Counted from the stretch's first letter, positions 1 to 10,632 are shown. The stretch: 64,000 nucleotides of DNA from Oharaeibacter diazotrophicus (GCF_004362745.1 NZ_SNXY01000009.1:372001-436000), one strand, 5' to 3'. Numbers and translations: made by a program. The notes: generated by a model not told the origin, from the sequence alone.

Positions 1-477
1 GACGACCTCACCCGCACCGCGTTCAAGCGGCGGATCAAGCGCTATCACCGCGAGATCCGCGACGAGGCGGGGCTGCCGCTGTTTCTGATCCGGCGTGCCG
101 ACGACCGCCTGCTCGGCGGCCTGACGCTGTCGAACATCCGCCGCGGCGTCACCCAGAGCTGCTCGCTCGGCTACTGGATGGGCGAGCGTTTCGCCGGCCA
201 GGGCTACATGGGGGAGGCGGTGGCGCTGGTGATCCCGCACGTGTTCACGGCGATGCGGCTGCATCGGATCGAGGCGGCGTCGATGCCGACCAACGCCCGC
301 TCGATCCGGCTCCTCGAAAAGGCCGGATTCGCCCGCGAAGGCTTCGCCCGGCAGTATCTCCTGATCGACGGCCGTTGGCAGGACCACGTCCTGTTCGGCC
401 TCGTCGCCGACGAGGCGGCCGGTCGCGGGCCGGCCGGGGCCGGTGCCGCAGGGGAACGCCCCCTCGGGATCTTGTGA
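1..477 (+). CDS. RimJ/RimL-type GNAT N-acetyltransferase, 5' partial
   Basis: The reading frame is open at the left edge, so the N-terminus is missing; 158 residues remain. It reads as a GNAT acetyltransferase of the RimJ/RimL group, which moves acetyl from acetyl-CoA to the N-terminal amine of ribosomal proteins. Visible signals are LGYWMGERFAGQGYMGEA at about residues 56-73, covering the family's W-x-G loop and the Q-G-Y-M-G CoA pyrophosphate turn, and NARSIRLLEKAGFAREG at about 98-114, the usual C-terminal motif. The last 20 residues are Gly/Ala/Pro-rich and probably unstructured. In Hyphomicrobiales this gene often follows a processing protease gene, which would lie outside the window. 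The family is clear; the exact acetylated protein cannot be told. Confidence 0.85.
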   Translation, partial: DDLTRTAFKRRIKRYHREIRDEAGLPLFLIRRADDRLLGGLTLSNIRRGVTQSCSLGYWMGERFAGQGYMGEAVALVIPHVFTAMRLHRIEAASMPTNARSIRLLEKAGFAREGFARQYLLIDGRWQDHVLFGLVADEAAGRGPAGAGAAGERPLGIL

Positions 478-551
478 AAATTCGAGATTCCTTCCAAGAC
501 AATTCGCGCGGACGCCTCGACCCCGGGCGCTCGTCGCCCGGAGAGACGTCG

Positions 552-3428
552 TTGGTCCTCGAACAGATCCGCCGCCTTTTCGCCGTGCTGCTGCTCGTGC
601 TGGCCGCGACGGCGGTCGCCCGCGCCGCCGAGCCGATCTCGGTGCCGGTCGACGCTCCCGCGCTCGACCTGACCTCGGCGCTCGAATACCGCCAGGAGAC
701 GACGCCGAGCATCCAGGTCTCGACCGCCCCCGGCGCCGACGGCATCGTCCGGCGCATCGAGGTGCGCTCGCGGGGCGGCGAAGCGAACCCGACCTGGGTG
801 GTGTTCGCGCTCTCCAACACCACCGACCAGCAACTCGACCGCCTGATCGTCGCTCCGCATTTCCGCCTCGCCGGATCGGGCATGATGTGGCCGGACCTCG
901 GCGCCTCCCGCGTCGCCTCGATCACGCCGAGCCAGGGCTTCGCCCCGGAGCGCCAGCCCTCGCAGGACGCCGACGTCTTCCTGGTCACGCTCGACCCCGG
1001 CACCGTCGTCACCTTCGTCGCCGAACTGCGCACCCGCGACCTGCCGCAGCTGACGCTGTGGGCGCCGAACGCCTACAAGGACAGCGTCAACGCCTACACG
1101 CTCTACCGCGGCATCGTGCTCGGCATCGCCGGCCTGCTGGCGCTGTTCCTGACCATCCTGTTCGTGGTCAAGGGCTCGCTGATGTTCCCGGCCACCGCGG
1201 CGCTGGCCTGGGCGGTGCTGGCCTACATCTCGATCGATTTCGGCTTCTGGAACAAGGTGTTCGACGTCGAGACCGGGTCGGACCAGCTCTACCGTGCCGG
1301 TTCGGAGGTGATGATCGCGGTGACGCTGGTCATCTTCCTCTACGCCTATCTCAACCTCAACCGCTGGCACGTGCGCTACAGCCACGTGCTGCTGATGACG
1401 CTGGCCGCGCTCGCCGCGCTGTTCGGCGTCGCCGCCCACGACCCGTCGATCGCCGCCGGCATCGCGCGGATGGCGCTCGCCGGTCTCGGCGCGCTCGGCA
1501 TGATCCTGATCCTGGCGCTGGCGCTGCGTGGCTACGACCGCGCCATCATGCTGATCCCGACGTGGCTGCTGTTCATCGCCTGGCTCGCCGGCACCGGCCT
1601 GACGGTTTCGGGCCGGCTCGCCAACGACATGGTGCAGCCGGCGCTGTCGGGCGGCCTCGTGCTGCTCGTCCTGCTGCTCGGTTTCACGGTGATGCAGCAC
1701 GCCTTCGCCGGCGGCGCCATCGCCGAGGGGCTGATGAACGATTCGGAGCGGCGCGCCCTGGCGCTGACCGGCGCCGGCGACGTCATCTGGGACTGGGACG
1801 TCACGCGCGACCGCATCTACACCTCCTCGGAGGCCGAGGAGAGCCTCGGCCTGAAGCGCGGCGCGCTCGAGGGCCCCGCGCGCGACTGGCTGGAGATCCT
1901 GCACCCGCAGGACCGCGACCGCTTCAAGGCGACGCTCGACGCCGTGGTCGAGACCCGGCGCGGCCGGCTCGCCCAGACCTTCCGGCTCCGCGCCGCCGAC
2001 GGTCACTACCAATGGTACCGCCTGCGCGCCCGGCCGATCCTCGGCAACGACGGCGAGGTGATCCGCTGCGTCGGCACCCTGCTCGACGTCACCGACACCA
2101 AGACGGCGCAGGAGCGCCTGCTGCACGACGCGGTGCACGACAACCTCACCGGCCTGCCGAACCGCGAGCTGTTCCTCGACCGCCTCGCCACCGCGGTGAC
2201 GCGGGCGCAGTCGGACAGCAGCGCCAAGCCGACGGTGTTCCTGATCGACATCGACCGCTTCCGGCAGGTCAACGAAAGCCTCGGCCTGTCGGTCGGCGAT
2301 TCGATCCTGCTGACGGTGGCGCGCCGGCTCGGCCGTCTCCTCAAGCCGCTCGACAGCCTCGCCCGGCTCGATGGCGACCATTTCGGCATCATCCTCGTGT
2401 CCGAGCAGACCGAAGAGCGCATCGAGGCCTTCGCGGACGCGGTGAAGCGGGCGATCCGCGCCTCGATCGTGTTCGGCGAGCGCGAGATCTTCCTGACCGC
2501 CTCGATCGGCGTTGCCGGCTTCGACCGCGACGTCCGTGAGCCCGGCGACCTCGTCAAGGACGCCGAGATCGCCGCCGCCTATGCCAAGCGCCAGGGCGGC
2601 GACCGTACCGAGACCTTCCGGCCCGCATTGCGCACCGCGGCGGCCGACACGCTGACGCTGGAGAGCGACCTGCGCCGCGCCGTCGAGCGCGAGGAGTTCA
2701 AGGTGGTCTACCAGCCGATCATCCGGCTGGAGGACCGCAAGGTCGCCGGCTTCGAGGCGCTCTTGCGCTGGGACCACGCCAAGCGCGGCCGGATCCCGCC
2801 GAGCGAGTTCATCCCGGTCGCCGAACGCAGCGGCCAGATCGTGCCGCTCGGCATGCTGGTGCTCGAGCGGGCGGCGCGCCAGCTGGCCGAATGGCACCAG
2901 AGCTTCCCGCAGGGCGAGGCGCTGTTCATGTCGGTCAACGTGTCGAGCCGGCAGCTGCTGCGTCACGACCTCATCAACGACGTCAAGGCGGTGCTGTCGC
3001 GCAGCTCGCTGCCGAAGGGCACGCTGAAGCTCGAGCTGACCGAAAGCCTCCTGATGGAGAATCCCGAGTTCGCCGCGCAGATGCTGCAGCGGCTCAAGGA
3101 ACTCGGCGCCGGCCTGTCGCTCGACGACTTCGGCACCGGCTTCTCCTCGCTCGCCTATCTCCAGCGCCTGCCGGTGGACACGCTGAAGATCGACCAGAGC
3201 TTCCTGAAGAGCACGGCGAAGAACCGCCTCGTCATCCTGCGGGCGATCGTGCAGCTCGCCCAGGACCTCGGCATGGACGTGGTCGGCGAGGGCGCCGAGA
3301 CGGAGGCCGACGTCGCCGACCTCGTGCGCTTCGGTACGGACTACGCCCAAGGCTTCCTGTTCGGCCAGCCGATGACGCCGGAGGAAGTGCGCAAGATGAT
3401 GGAAAAGAGCGCCAAGGCGAAGGCCTGA
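552..3428 (+). CDS. Membrane-bound PAS-GGDEF-EAL cyclic di-GMP protein with 7TM sensor region
   Basis: A 958-residue signalling protein. The TTG at 552 is chosen because GGAGAG lies just upstream and the product then starts with a clean signal peptide ending near ARAAEP; a GTG at 474 overlapping the previous stop is the alternative. Order of parts: signal peptide, an extracytoplasmic sensor (about 25-190), seven hydrophobic segments (about 200-395, like the 7TMR-DISM module), a PAS/PAC domain (about 400-520), GGDEF (about 530-690) and EAL (about 700-955). The GGDEF signature is DGDHF at 607-611, so cyclase activity is doubtful. The EAL side keeps EAL at 735-737, ELTES and DDFGTGFSS, so cyclic di-GMP hydrolysis is likely. 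Ligand and target process are unknown. Confidence 0.88.
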   Translation: MVLEQIRRLFAVLLLVLAATAVARAAEPISVPVDAPALDLTSALEYRQETTPSIQVSTAPGADGIVRRIEVRSRGGEANPTWVVFALSNTTDQQLDRLIVAPHFRLAGSGMMWPDLGASRVASITPSQGFAPERQPSQDADVFLVTLDPGTVVTFVAELRTRDLPQLTLWAPNAYKDSVNAYTLYRGIVLGIAGLLALFLTILFVVKGSLMFPATAALAWAVLAYISIDFGFWNKVFDVETGSDQLYRAGSEVMIAVTLVIFLYAYLNLNRWHVRYSHVLLMTLAALAALFGVAAHDPSIAAGIARMALAGLGALGMILILALALRGYDRAIMLIPTWLLFIAWLAGTGLTVSGRLANDMVQPALSGGLVLLVLLLGFTVMQHAFAGGAIAEGLMNDSERRALALTGAGDVIWDWDVTRDRIYTSSEAEESLGLKRGALEGPARDWLEILHPQDRDRFKATLDAVVETRRGRLAQTFRLRAADGHYQWYRLRARPILGNDGEVIRCVGTLLDVTDTKTAQERLLHDAVHDNLTGLPNRELFLDRLATAVTRAQSDSSAKPTVFLIDIDRFRQVNESLGLSVGDSILLTVARRLGRLLKPLDSLARLDGDHFGIILVSEQTEERIEAFADAVKRAIRASIVFGEREIFLTASIGVAGFDRDVREPGDLVKDAEIAAAYAKRQGGDRTETFRPALRTAAADTLTLESDLRRAVEREEFKVVYQPIIRLEDRKVAGFEALLRWDHAKRGRIPPSEFIPVAERSGQIVPLGMLVLERAARQLAEWHQSFPQGEALFMSVNVSSRQLLRHDLINDVKAVLSRSSLPKGTLKLELTESLLMENPEFAAQMLQRLKELGAGLSLDDFGTGFSSLAYLQRLPVDTLKIDQSFLKSTAKNRLVILRAIVQLAQDLGMDVVGEGAETEADVADLVRFGTDYAQGFLFGQPMTPEEVRKMMEKSAKAKA

Positions 3429-3451
3429 CGGCGCCCGCGGGGCCCTTCGCC

Positions 3452-4231
3452 TCAGCGGCGCGACCGCAGCAGCGCGCGCATCCTCACCGCCCAGACCCCG
3501 ACCAGGGCGGCCGCGAGGCCGTACCACGTGATGGCGTAGCCGAGGTGGCTGTTCGGGAAGGCGACCACCGTCTCCCCCCCCTGGGGCAGGCCGCCCGGGG
3601 TCTCGCCGGCGGCCTCGTCGACCGTGAAGGGCGCGACCTTCGCCGGGTCGAGGCCGGTCGCCGCGGCCATGGCGGCGGGGTCTCGGACGAACCAGACGTT
3701 GCGGGCAACGTCGTCGGCCGGCGACAGCCAGTTCCGCCCCTCCGCGGGCCGCATCAGGCCGGTCACCGCGACCGTGCCGGCCACCTGCCCGTCCGGCCGG
3801 GTCGCCGGATCCTTGCGGTCGAGCGGCACGAAGCCGCGGTTGACGAAGACGACGCGGTCGAAGCCGTCCAGCGCCAGCGGGGTCAGGACGAAGTAGCCTT
3901 GGCCGCCGAGCGGGCCCTTCGGCTCGCCGAGCGCGATGAAGACGTGGACTTCGCGGGAATGGTCGAACGTGCCGGAGAGGCGGACCGGCCGGTATTCGAT
4001 CTCCTCCGCGGTCAGGCCGGCCCAGGTGTCCGGTGCCGGCAGCGCCGCCGGCGCGGCGTGGACGCGGGTCTCCACCCGGGCGATCAGATCCTCCTTCCAC
4101 GCGAGGCGGTGGACTTGCCACGTGCCGAGCGAAACGAGGGCCGCGAACGCCGCCAGCGTCGCACCGGTCAGTAACAGAGCCTGTCGCCGCGTCGATCGCG
4201 GCTGCGCCGTCGCAGCGCCGGGCGCCGTCAC
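3452..4231 (-). CDS. SURF1 family cytochrome oxidase assembly protein
   Basis: A 259-residue SURF1 protein, which assists haem a insertion into oxidase subunit I at the membrane. The start is a GTG whose bases overlap the TGA of the upstream DUF983 gene, a translational coupling seen repeatedly in this window. It has the family's two-helix hairpin topology: an N-terminal membrane segment (about residues 22-40, ending in GTWQVHRLAWKEDLI) and a C-terminal one (AITWYGLAAALVGVWAVR) that flank a periplasmic domain. Signature pieces are GTWQ, the YRPVRLSGTF strand, VNRGFVP and HLGYAITWYG. It is the last gene of the oxidase operon and converges on the GGDEF/EAL gene with only 23 bases between them. 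Confidence 0.93.
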   Translation of the reverse strand: MTAPGAATAQPRSTRRQALLLTGATLAAFAALVSLGTWQVHRLAWKEDLIARVETRVHAAPAALPAPDTWAGLTAEEIEYRPVRLSGTFDHSREVHVFIALGEPKGPLGGQGYFVLTPLALDGFDRVVFVNRGFVPLDRKDPATRPDGQVAGTVAVTGLMRPAEGRNWLSPADDVARNVWFVRDPAAMAAATGLDPAKVAPFTVDEAAGETPGGLPQGGETVVAFPNSHLGYAITWYGLAAALVGVWAVRMRALLRSRR

Positions 4232-4647
4232 GGCGCGGCGTCCCCGCCGTCGGCCTTGCCGTCGACGAGGCGGCCCTCGGTCGCCTTGTTCTGGTACTGC
4301 AGGCCGATCATCAGTCCCTTCAGCGGCCGCAGCAGGCCGAGGGACAGGATCAGCGTCGACGGCAGCCAGAGCAGCGCGTGCAGCCACAGCGGCGGCTGCC
4401 ACGTCACCTCGACGTAGAGCGCGAGGCCGACCACCACGAAGCCGATCAGCAGGATCACGAACACCGCCGGGCCGTCGCCGCTGTCGATGAACTTGTAGTC
4501 GAGGCCGCAGGCGGTGCAGGCCGGCGCGGTGTCGAGGAAGCCCTTGAACAATCGGCCCTGGCCGCAGCGCGGACAACGGCCGCGCATGGCGGTGGAGGCC
4601 GGCGGCACCGGCGCGTAGAGGGCCTTGTCCTGCATGGCTCGCGTCAT
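4228..4647 (-). CDS. DUF983 family membrane protein with zinc-ribbon-like cysteines
   Basis: A 139-residue protein. The N-terminal part carries CPRC at residues 25-28 and CTAC at 44-47, a likely metal-binding four-cysteine knuckle, followed by two strongly hydrophobic segments (about 57-78 and 83-105). DUF983 genes are common inside alphaproteobacterial aa3 oxidase operons, between coxC and SURF1 as here, but no biochemical role is established. The position suggests a part in oxidase assembly or metal handling, which is inference. ATG at 4647 is used; ATG at 4635 would remove four residues. A strong hairpin (4660-4689) separates this gene from coxC. Confidence 0.85.
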   Translation of the reverse strand: MTRAMQDKALYAPVPPASTAMRGRCPRCGQGRLFKGFLDTAPACTACGLDYKFIDSGDGPAVFVILLIGFVVVGLALYVEVTWQPPLWLHALLWLPSTLILSLGLLRPLKGLMIGLQYQNKATEGRLVDGKADGGDAAP

Positions 4648-4659
4648 CCCTTCAAAGCG

Positions 4660-4689
4660 TTCGGCGCGCGGGGAGCCCCGCGCGCCGAA
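4660..4689 (-). repeat. Strong intercistronic hairpin between coxC and the DUF983 gene
   Basis: Two perfectly complementary 14-base arms (4660-4673 and 4676-4689) are separated by two bases, so as RNA it would fold as about a 13-bp, very GC-rich stem with a four-base loop. It sits 60 bases past the coxC stop and 13 bases before the DUF983 ATG. No run of T follows directly on the minus strand, so it looks more like an mRNA-stabilising or partially attenuating structure than a classic terminator. Confidence 0.75.
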
Positions 4690-4749
4690 ACGGATCGTCG
4701 CATGCGCCCGCCGGACGGGCTCCCTCCGGCGGACCGCCGCTCGGGCCGG

Positions 4750-5625
4750 TCAGCCGCCGTGGACGTGACCGCCCCAGCCGCCCCACACGTAGATGCAGGC
4801 GAACAGGAACAGCCAGACCACGTCGACGAAATGCCAGTACCACGCCGCGGCCTCGAAGCCGAAGTGCTGCTTCGGGGTGAAGTCGCCGCCGATGGCGCGG
4901 ATCAGGCAGACCAGCAGGAAGATGGTGCCGACCAGGACGTGGAAGCCGTGGAAGCCGGTCGCCATGTAGAAGGTGGCGCCGTAGATGTTGCCCGAGAACG
5001 TGAAGGCCGCGTGGGCGTACTCGTAGGTCTGGACGCAGGTGAAGATCGCGCCGAGGGCGACGGTCAGCACGAGGCCCCAGACCAGACCGCGGCGGTCGTC
5101 GTGCAGCAGGGCGTGGTGGGCCCAGGTCACGGTGGTGCCGGAGGTCAGCAGGATCAGGGTGTTGAGCAGCGGCAGGTGCCAGGGGTCGAACACCTCGACG
5201 CCCTTCGGCGGCCAGACGCCGCCGGTGTGCTCGACGCGCAGCACCTGATGCGCCTCGTTGGCGAACAGGCTGGCGTCGAAGAAGGCCCAGAACCAGGCGA
5301 CGAAGAACATCACCTCGGAGGCGATGAACAGGATCATGCCGTAGCGCAGGTGCAGAGACACCACGCGGGTGTGGTGCCCCTCGTGGGCCTCGCGGACCGT
5401 GTCCCGCCACCAGCCGAACATGGTGTAGAGGATGATCAGGAGGCCGACCACGAAGATCCACGGCGTGGTCATGTTCATGCCGGCGAAGATCAGCTCGTTG
5501 CCGCTGTGCCAACGCATGAAGGCGATCGCGCCGAAGCCGAAGATCAGCGCGCCGACGGAGGCGATGAACGGCCACGGGCTCGGGTCGACGAGATGGTAGT
5601 CGTGGTTCTTGGTAGCTCCAGCCAT
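4750..5625 (-). CDS. ctaE: Cytochrome c oxidase subunit III
   Basis: A 291-residue subunit III of the aa3-type oxidase (coxC/ctaE), an integral membrane protein without redox centres that stabilises subunit I and its proton uptake. Typical pieces are the N-terminal NHDYHLVDPSPWPF, the WWRDTVREAHEGHHT loop, FFVAWFWAFFDASL, the SGTTVTWAHHALLH segment and the C-terminal YWHFVDVVWLFLFACIYVWGG. The length and seven-helix pattern fit the family. It lies downstream of ctaG with a 66-base gap and is followed by the intercistronic hairpin at 4660-4689. Confidence 0.97.
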   Translation of the reverse strand: MAGATKNHDYHLVDPSPWPFIASVGALIFGFGAIAFMRWHSGNELIFAGMNMTTPWIFVVGLLIILYTMFGWWRDTVREAHEGHHTRVVSLHLRYGMILFIASEVMFFVAWFWAFFDASLFANEAHQVLRVEHTGGVWPPKGVEVFDPWHLPLLNTLILLTSGTTVTWAHHALLHDDRRGLVWGLVLTVALGAIFTCVQTYEYAHAAFTFSGNIYGATFYMATGFHGFHVLVGTIFLLVCLIRAIGGDFTPKQHFGFEAAAWYWHFVDVVWLFLFACIYVWGGWGGHVHGG

Positions 5626-5691
5626 CTTTCTCTCCCGCTGTCGTCCGCGACGTGCCCCTGGCCGCCGGCGACGGATGGGTCTCGGATCTTG

Positions 5692-6288
5692 TTAAAGGCG
5701 CTTGGCGGCGGCGTCGGGCTCGACGGCCGCCACGGGTCTGGCCGGCGTCGCCGCCGGGAAGAAGGTGTAGGACAGCGTCACGGTGCGGATGCTGGCCGAG
5801 TCAGGATCGTCGACCATGGCGGGGTCGACGTAGAAGGTGACTCCCATCTCGAGCTCCTCGCCGGGCTGCAGCGTCTCTTCGGTGAAGCAGAAGCAGGCGA
5901 TCTTCGAGAAATAGGCGCCCATGGCGTCGGGCGTGACGTTGTAGGTGGCCCGGCCGGTGGTGGCGACGTCGGTCAGGTTCTTGGCGCGGAACTTGACGGT
6001 GCCGAGTTCGCCGACCTTGAGCGTGACCGAATGGACCTCCGGTTCGAAATGCCACTTCAGGCCCGGCGCCACGTTGGCGTCGAACCGGACGGTGACGTCG
6101 CGGTCGAGCACCTTCACGCCCTCGGCGGAGGTCGCGACCTGGGTGGTGCCCTCGTAGCCGGTGACCTTGCAGAACAGGTCGTAGAGCGGCACCGAGGCGA
6201 AGGAGAGTCCGACCATCGCGACGAAGACGCCGGCGCAGGCGAGCGCGACGGTGCGGTTGCGGCGGTCGCCGCCGTCCGGGGCGGTCAT
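5692..6288 (-). CDS. ctaG: Cytochrome c oxidase copper assembly protein Cox11/CtaG
   Basis: A 198-residue Cox11-type copper chaperone that delivers copper to the Cu(B) centre of subunit I on the periplasmic side. It has one N-terminal membrane helix (about residues 12-32, with SVPLYDLFCKVTGYEGTTQ right after) and a beta-sandwich domain holding the copper motif KIACFCFTEETL. Start ATG at 6288 overlaps the stop of the small coxF gene by four bases, so the two are coupled. The C-terminal 20 residues are Ala/Pro-rich, a normal variable tail. A longer open frame running upstream in the same phase crosses ctaB and is not coding. Confidence 0.96.
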   Translation of the reverse strand: MTAPDGGDRRNRTVALACAGVFVAMVGLSFASVPLYDLFCKVTGYEGTTQVATSAEGVKVLDRDVTVRFDANVAPGLKWHFEPEVHSVTLKVGELGTVKFRAKNLTDVATTGRATYNVTPDAMGAYFSKIACFCFTEETLQPGEELEMGVTFYVDPAMVDDPDSASIRTVTLSYTFFPAATPARPVAAVEPDAAAKRL

Positions 6289-6440
6289 GACGCGTGGCTC
6301 GCGATGTTGCCGCCGATCCGGACGACCGTGACGACGAAGAACAGGATCACCATGGCGCCGAGCATCAGCGCGATCGCGATCGAGCGCTGGCGGCGCCGGC
6401 GCTCCTGCTCGGGCGTGAGGCGGATGCCGTTGTCGTTCAT
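6285..6440 (-). CDS. coxF: Small membrane protein CoxF
   Basis: A 51-residue protein starting MNDNGIRLTPEQERRRRQRS and followed by a single hydrophobic helix (about residues 21-42) and a short hydrophilic end. It lies in the position where alphaproteobacterial oxidase operons carry coxF, between ctaB and ctaG. The gaps are three bases on the ctaB side, and its TGA overlaps the ctaG ATG. The positively charged N-terminal stretch before the helix predicts N-in, C-out topology. CoxF-type proteins are thought to help oxidase assembly, but the mechanism is not established. It is easily missed by gene callers because of its length. Confidence 0.85.
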   Translation of the reverse strand: MNDNGIRLTPEQERRRRQRSIAIALMLGAMVILFFVVTVVRIGGNIASHAS

Positions 6441-6443
6441 CGC

Positions 6444-7382
6444 TCAGCTCCCGAGGACGGTCGCGAGCAGCCGCTCGACCGGCAGCACGGCGAACAGCGC
6501 GAACAGGTAGGCGATCGAGAACAGGAACAGCCGCATCGCCGCCTTGCGGGCCGGCGCGCCCTCGGTGACGCGCAGCACCCGGACCGACAGCGCGAGGAAG
6601 ACCGCGCCGAGCACGGTGGCGACCGTGCCGTAGAGCAGCCCGCCGAGGCCGATCGCGCAGGGCACGAGGCTGACCGCGACCAGGACGACAGCGTAGAGCA
6701 GGATCTGGCGGCGCGTGGTCGCCTCGCCCATGGCGACCGGCATCATCGGGATGCCGGCGCGGGCGTAGTCGTCGGACTTGACCAGCGCGAGCGCCCAGAA
6801 GTGCGGCGGCGTCCAGAAGAAGATGATCAGAAAGAGGACGATGCTCTCGACCGAGACGCCGCCGGTGACCGCGGCCCAGCCGATCATCGGCGGAAAGGCG
6901 CCGGCGGCACCGCCGATCACGATGTTCTGCGGCGTCGAGCGCTTCAGCCACATCGTGTAGACGACGACGTAGAAGAAGATCGTGAAGGCGAGCAGCGCGG
7001 CGGCGACCCAGCCGACCAGGACGCCGAGCGTGAACACCGACATCACCGAGAACACCATGCCGAACTGCAGCGCCTCGGTGGGGCTGACGCGGCCCGACGG
7101 GATCGGGCGGACGGCGGTGCGGGTCATGACGCGGTCGATGTCGGCGTCGTACCACATGTTGAGCGCGCCGGAGGCGCCGGCGCCGACGGCGATGGCGAGC
7201 AGCGCCACGGCGGCGATCACCGGGTTGATCGAACCCGGCGCCATGGCGAGACCGACGAAGGCGGTGAAGACGACGAGGGACATCACCCGCGGCTTCATCA
7301 GCGCGAAATAGTCCCTGGGCTCGGCCAGGGAGACGCCGACGACGCCCGCGTCGACCGGGGTGGATCCCGTGATGTCCGTCAT
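6444..7382 (-). CDS. ctaB: Protohaem IX farnesyltransferase (haem O synthase)
   Basis: A 312-residue UbiA-superfamily prenyltransferase that joins a farnesyl group to haem B to make haem O, the precursor of haem A for the aa3 oxidase. The first Asp-rich motif is [15 protein letters not shown], followed by [10 protein letters not shown]; the second is the [21 protein letters not shown] region. About eight or nine hydrophobic segments fit the family. GGAGG lies a few bases before the ATG at 7382. The gene sits between coxA (175-base gap) and coxF (three-base gap), as expected for this operon. Confidence 0.97.
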   Translation of the reverse strand: MTDITGSTPVDAGVVGVSLAEPRDYFALMKPRVMSLVVFTAFVGLAMAPGSINPVIAAVALLAIAVGAGASGALNMWYDADIDRVMTRTAVRPIPSGRVSPTEALQFGMVFSVMSVFTLGVLVGWVAAALLAFTIFFYVVVYTMWLKRSTPQNIVIGGAAGAFPPMIGWAAVTGGVSVESIVLFLIIFFWTPPHFWALALVKSDDYARAGIPMMPVAMGEATTRRQILLYAVVLVAVSLVPCAIGLGGLLYGTVATVLGAVFLALSVRVLRVTEGAPARKAAMRLFLFSIAYLFALFAVLPVERLLATVLGS

Positions 7383-7557
7383 CTCGTCCCTCCGGGGACC
7401 GCCTCGGCCGCGGCCGGTCGGCGTCCGCCGTCTCGATCACTGGTGCGTCCGCCCGGCCGGAGCGGCCGGTGGCGGACCGGAGACGGGCACCGCGCGGCGC
7501 CCGCCCGTCCTTCGTGTCCGCCCGGACCGGCCGTCGGCCGATCCGGGACGGGCGGCC

Positions 7558-9249
<1,692 letters not shown>

Positions 9250-10110
9250 TCAGTTGGCGGCGACGTCCGTGGTCTTCTTCGCGTTCGTGTCGTCGAAGGC
9301 CGCGAGCAGGGCGTTGGCCTGATCGATGTCCGACGCGGCGGCGCTCGCCCACTGCTGATACTGCTCGGGCGTGACGGCGCGGATCTCGATCGGCATGAAC
9401 GCGTGGTTCTGGCCGCAGAGCTCGGAGCACTGGCCGTAGTAGGTGCCGACGTCCTCGGCCTTGAACCAGGACTCGTTCAGGCGGCCCGGGATGGCGTCGA
9501 TCTTGACGCCGAACGGCTGCATGGCGAACGAGTGGATCACGTCCGAGGCGGTGACCTGGACCCGGACGACCTCGCCGACCGGCACGACCAGCGGATAGTT
9601 CACCGAGAGCAGGCGCTTCTGCTTGGTCGGGTCGGTGATCTCGTCGTCGGTCAGCATGAAGCTGTCGAAGGAGATGCCGGCGTCCGGATACTCGTAGGAC
9701 CAGTTCCACTTCACACCGGTGACCTTGATGGTCAGCTTGGCGTCGGGGATGGTCTGCTCCTCGTAGAGCAGGCGGAACGAGGGCACCGCGATCGCGAGCA
9801 GGATCAGGATCGGCACCACCGTCCAGGCCACCTCGATCAGGGTGTTGTGCGAGGTGCGCGAGGGCGTCGGGTTGGCCTTGGCGTTGAAGCGGACCACCAC
9901 GACGACGAGCAGCGCGAGCACGAACAGCGTGATGATCGCGATGATCCAGAAGGTGAAGCCGCCGAAGGCGTGGATGTCCCGGGCGACCTCCGATTCGGCC
10001 GACTGCAGGTAGGTCCCCCACTCGACCGGACCGGCGGCGCGGGCCGCCCCCGCCGCGAGGAGACCTCCGGCGGCGGTCGCGAGACCCGCGAGCTTAGCGA
10101 AGTTGATCAC
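9250..10110 (-). CDS. ctaC: Cytochrome c oxidase subunit II
   Basis: A 286-residue subunit II that takes electrons from cytochrome c through its Cu(A) centre. It begins with a signal peptide (to about residue 26, ARAAGPVEW), then two membrane helices (about 45-75 and 90-115) and a periplasmic cupredoxin domain. The Cu(A) ligands are seen in the set VIHSFAMQ and CSELCGQNHAFM, and VKWNWSYEYP is the aromatic electron entry patch. No fused cytochrome c domain follows. It is the first gene of the minus-strand oxidase operon; the promoter should lie in 10111-10632, which holds an FNR-type box. Confidence 0.97.
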   Translation of the reverse strand: MINFAKLAGLATAAGGLLAAGAARAAGPVEWGTYLQSAESEVARDIHAFGGFTFWIIAIITLFVLALLVVVVVRFNAKANPTPSRTSHNTLIEVAWTVVPILILLAIAVPSFRLLYEEQTIPDAKLTIKVTGVKWNWSYEYPDAGISFDSFMLTDDEITDPTKQKRLLSVNYPLVVPVGEVVRVQVTASDVIHSFAMQPFGVKIDAIPGRLNESWFKAEDVGTYYGQCSELCGQNHAFMPIEIRAVTPEQYQQWASAAASDIDQANALLAAFDDTNAKKTTDVAAN

Positions 10111-10632
10111 GTTTCCGCTCCTTCACGACACCGGGGCGCGGCGGCGGATACCCGTCGATCCACCATGCCGCGCCGCGGCGAAAACCTCAGGTCCGACCAG
10201 CATCCCTCCGGGCGTTCCGCGGGGGCTTGCAACCCCGCGGCCGGTCGAGCGGCTCGGCCATGTCCTCGCCAAACGTGCTCCCGCGGCCCGCCTCGTCCGT
10301 GGCGTCGCCCCTCCGCGACGCCGCCGCCTCCCCGTCCGGAGCGCGGCCGAATGAGACCCGGAGCTGTTTGATCTGGATCAAACCGTCAGAGAAAAACCAT
10401 ATGCCGCCGGCATCCGCAATGCCCCCCGGATGCCCTTCATGCGGCAAAAATGCGCGCGGGGTCGTCGCCTCGGGATCGCCGCGTTTGAGCGGGATGACCG
10501 AAAAGGTATAGGCTCCATGGGCCCGAGGCCGCGGAAACCGCACGATTCGACCGCGGCACGGGCGAAACGTCGGACCAAAGTCGAAGGCGCCGACATGCCC
10601 CGCAGTATTCCACCGGACCCTCGGGATCATCG
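10111..10632. other. Divergent intergenic region between coxB and ialB
   Basis: About 520 bases with no convincing gene. Short open frames cross it on both strands, but none has a plausible protein or ribosome site. The clear element is the FNR/FixK-type box at 10368-10381. The stretch around 10360-10410 is visibly more AT-rich than its surroundings, as expected of a promoter region. I could not assign -35/-10 boxes with confidence for either direction. Confidence 0.6.
10368..10381. promoter_or_regulatory. FNR/FixK/Anr-type binding site
   Basis: The 14 bases TTGATCTGGATCAA match the consensus TTGAT-N4-ATCAA exactly, and one more base pair extends the symmetry on each side (10367-10382). The centre lies about 264 bases upstream of the coxB start (minus) and 258 bases upstream of the ialB start (plus), so the regulated direction is not settled. 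Proteins of the FNR/FixK family use such sites for oxygen-responsive control, which would fit the aa3 oxidase operon. Confidence 0.75.

Noticed and set aside
204..4121. A 1,305-codon open frame on the minus strand across the GGDEF/EAL gene and SURF1.
   Set aside because: It is antisense to genes with clear domains, has no recognisable protein features and an extreme Arg/Ala/Gly composition, as GC-rich shadow frames do.
10187..10630. A 147-codon minus-strand frame between coxB and ialB.
   Set aside because: It spans the FNR box and has no protein-like sequence; no start with a ribosome site.
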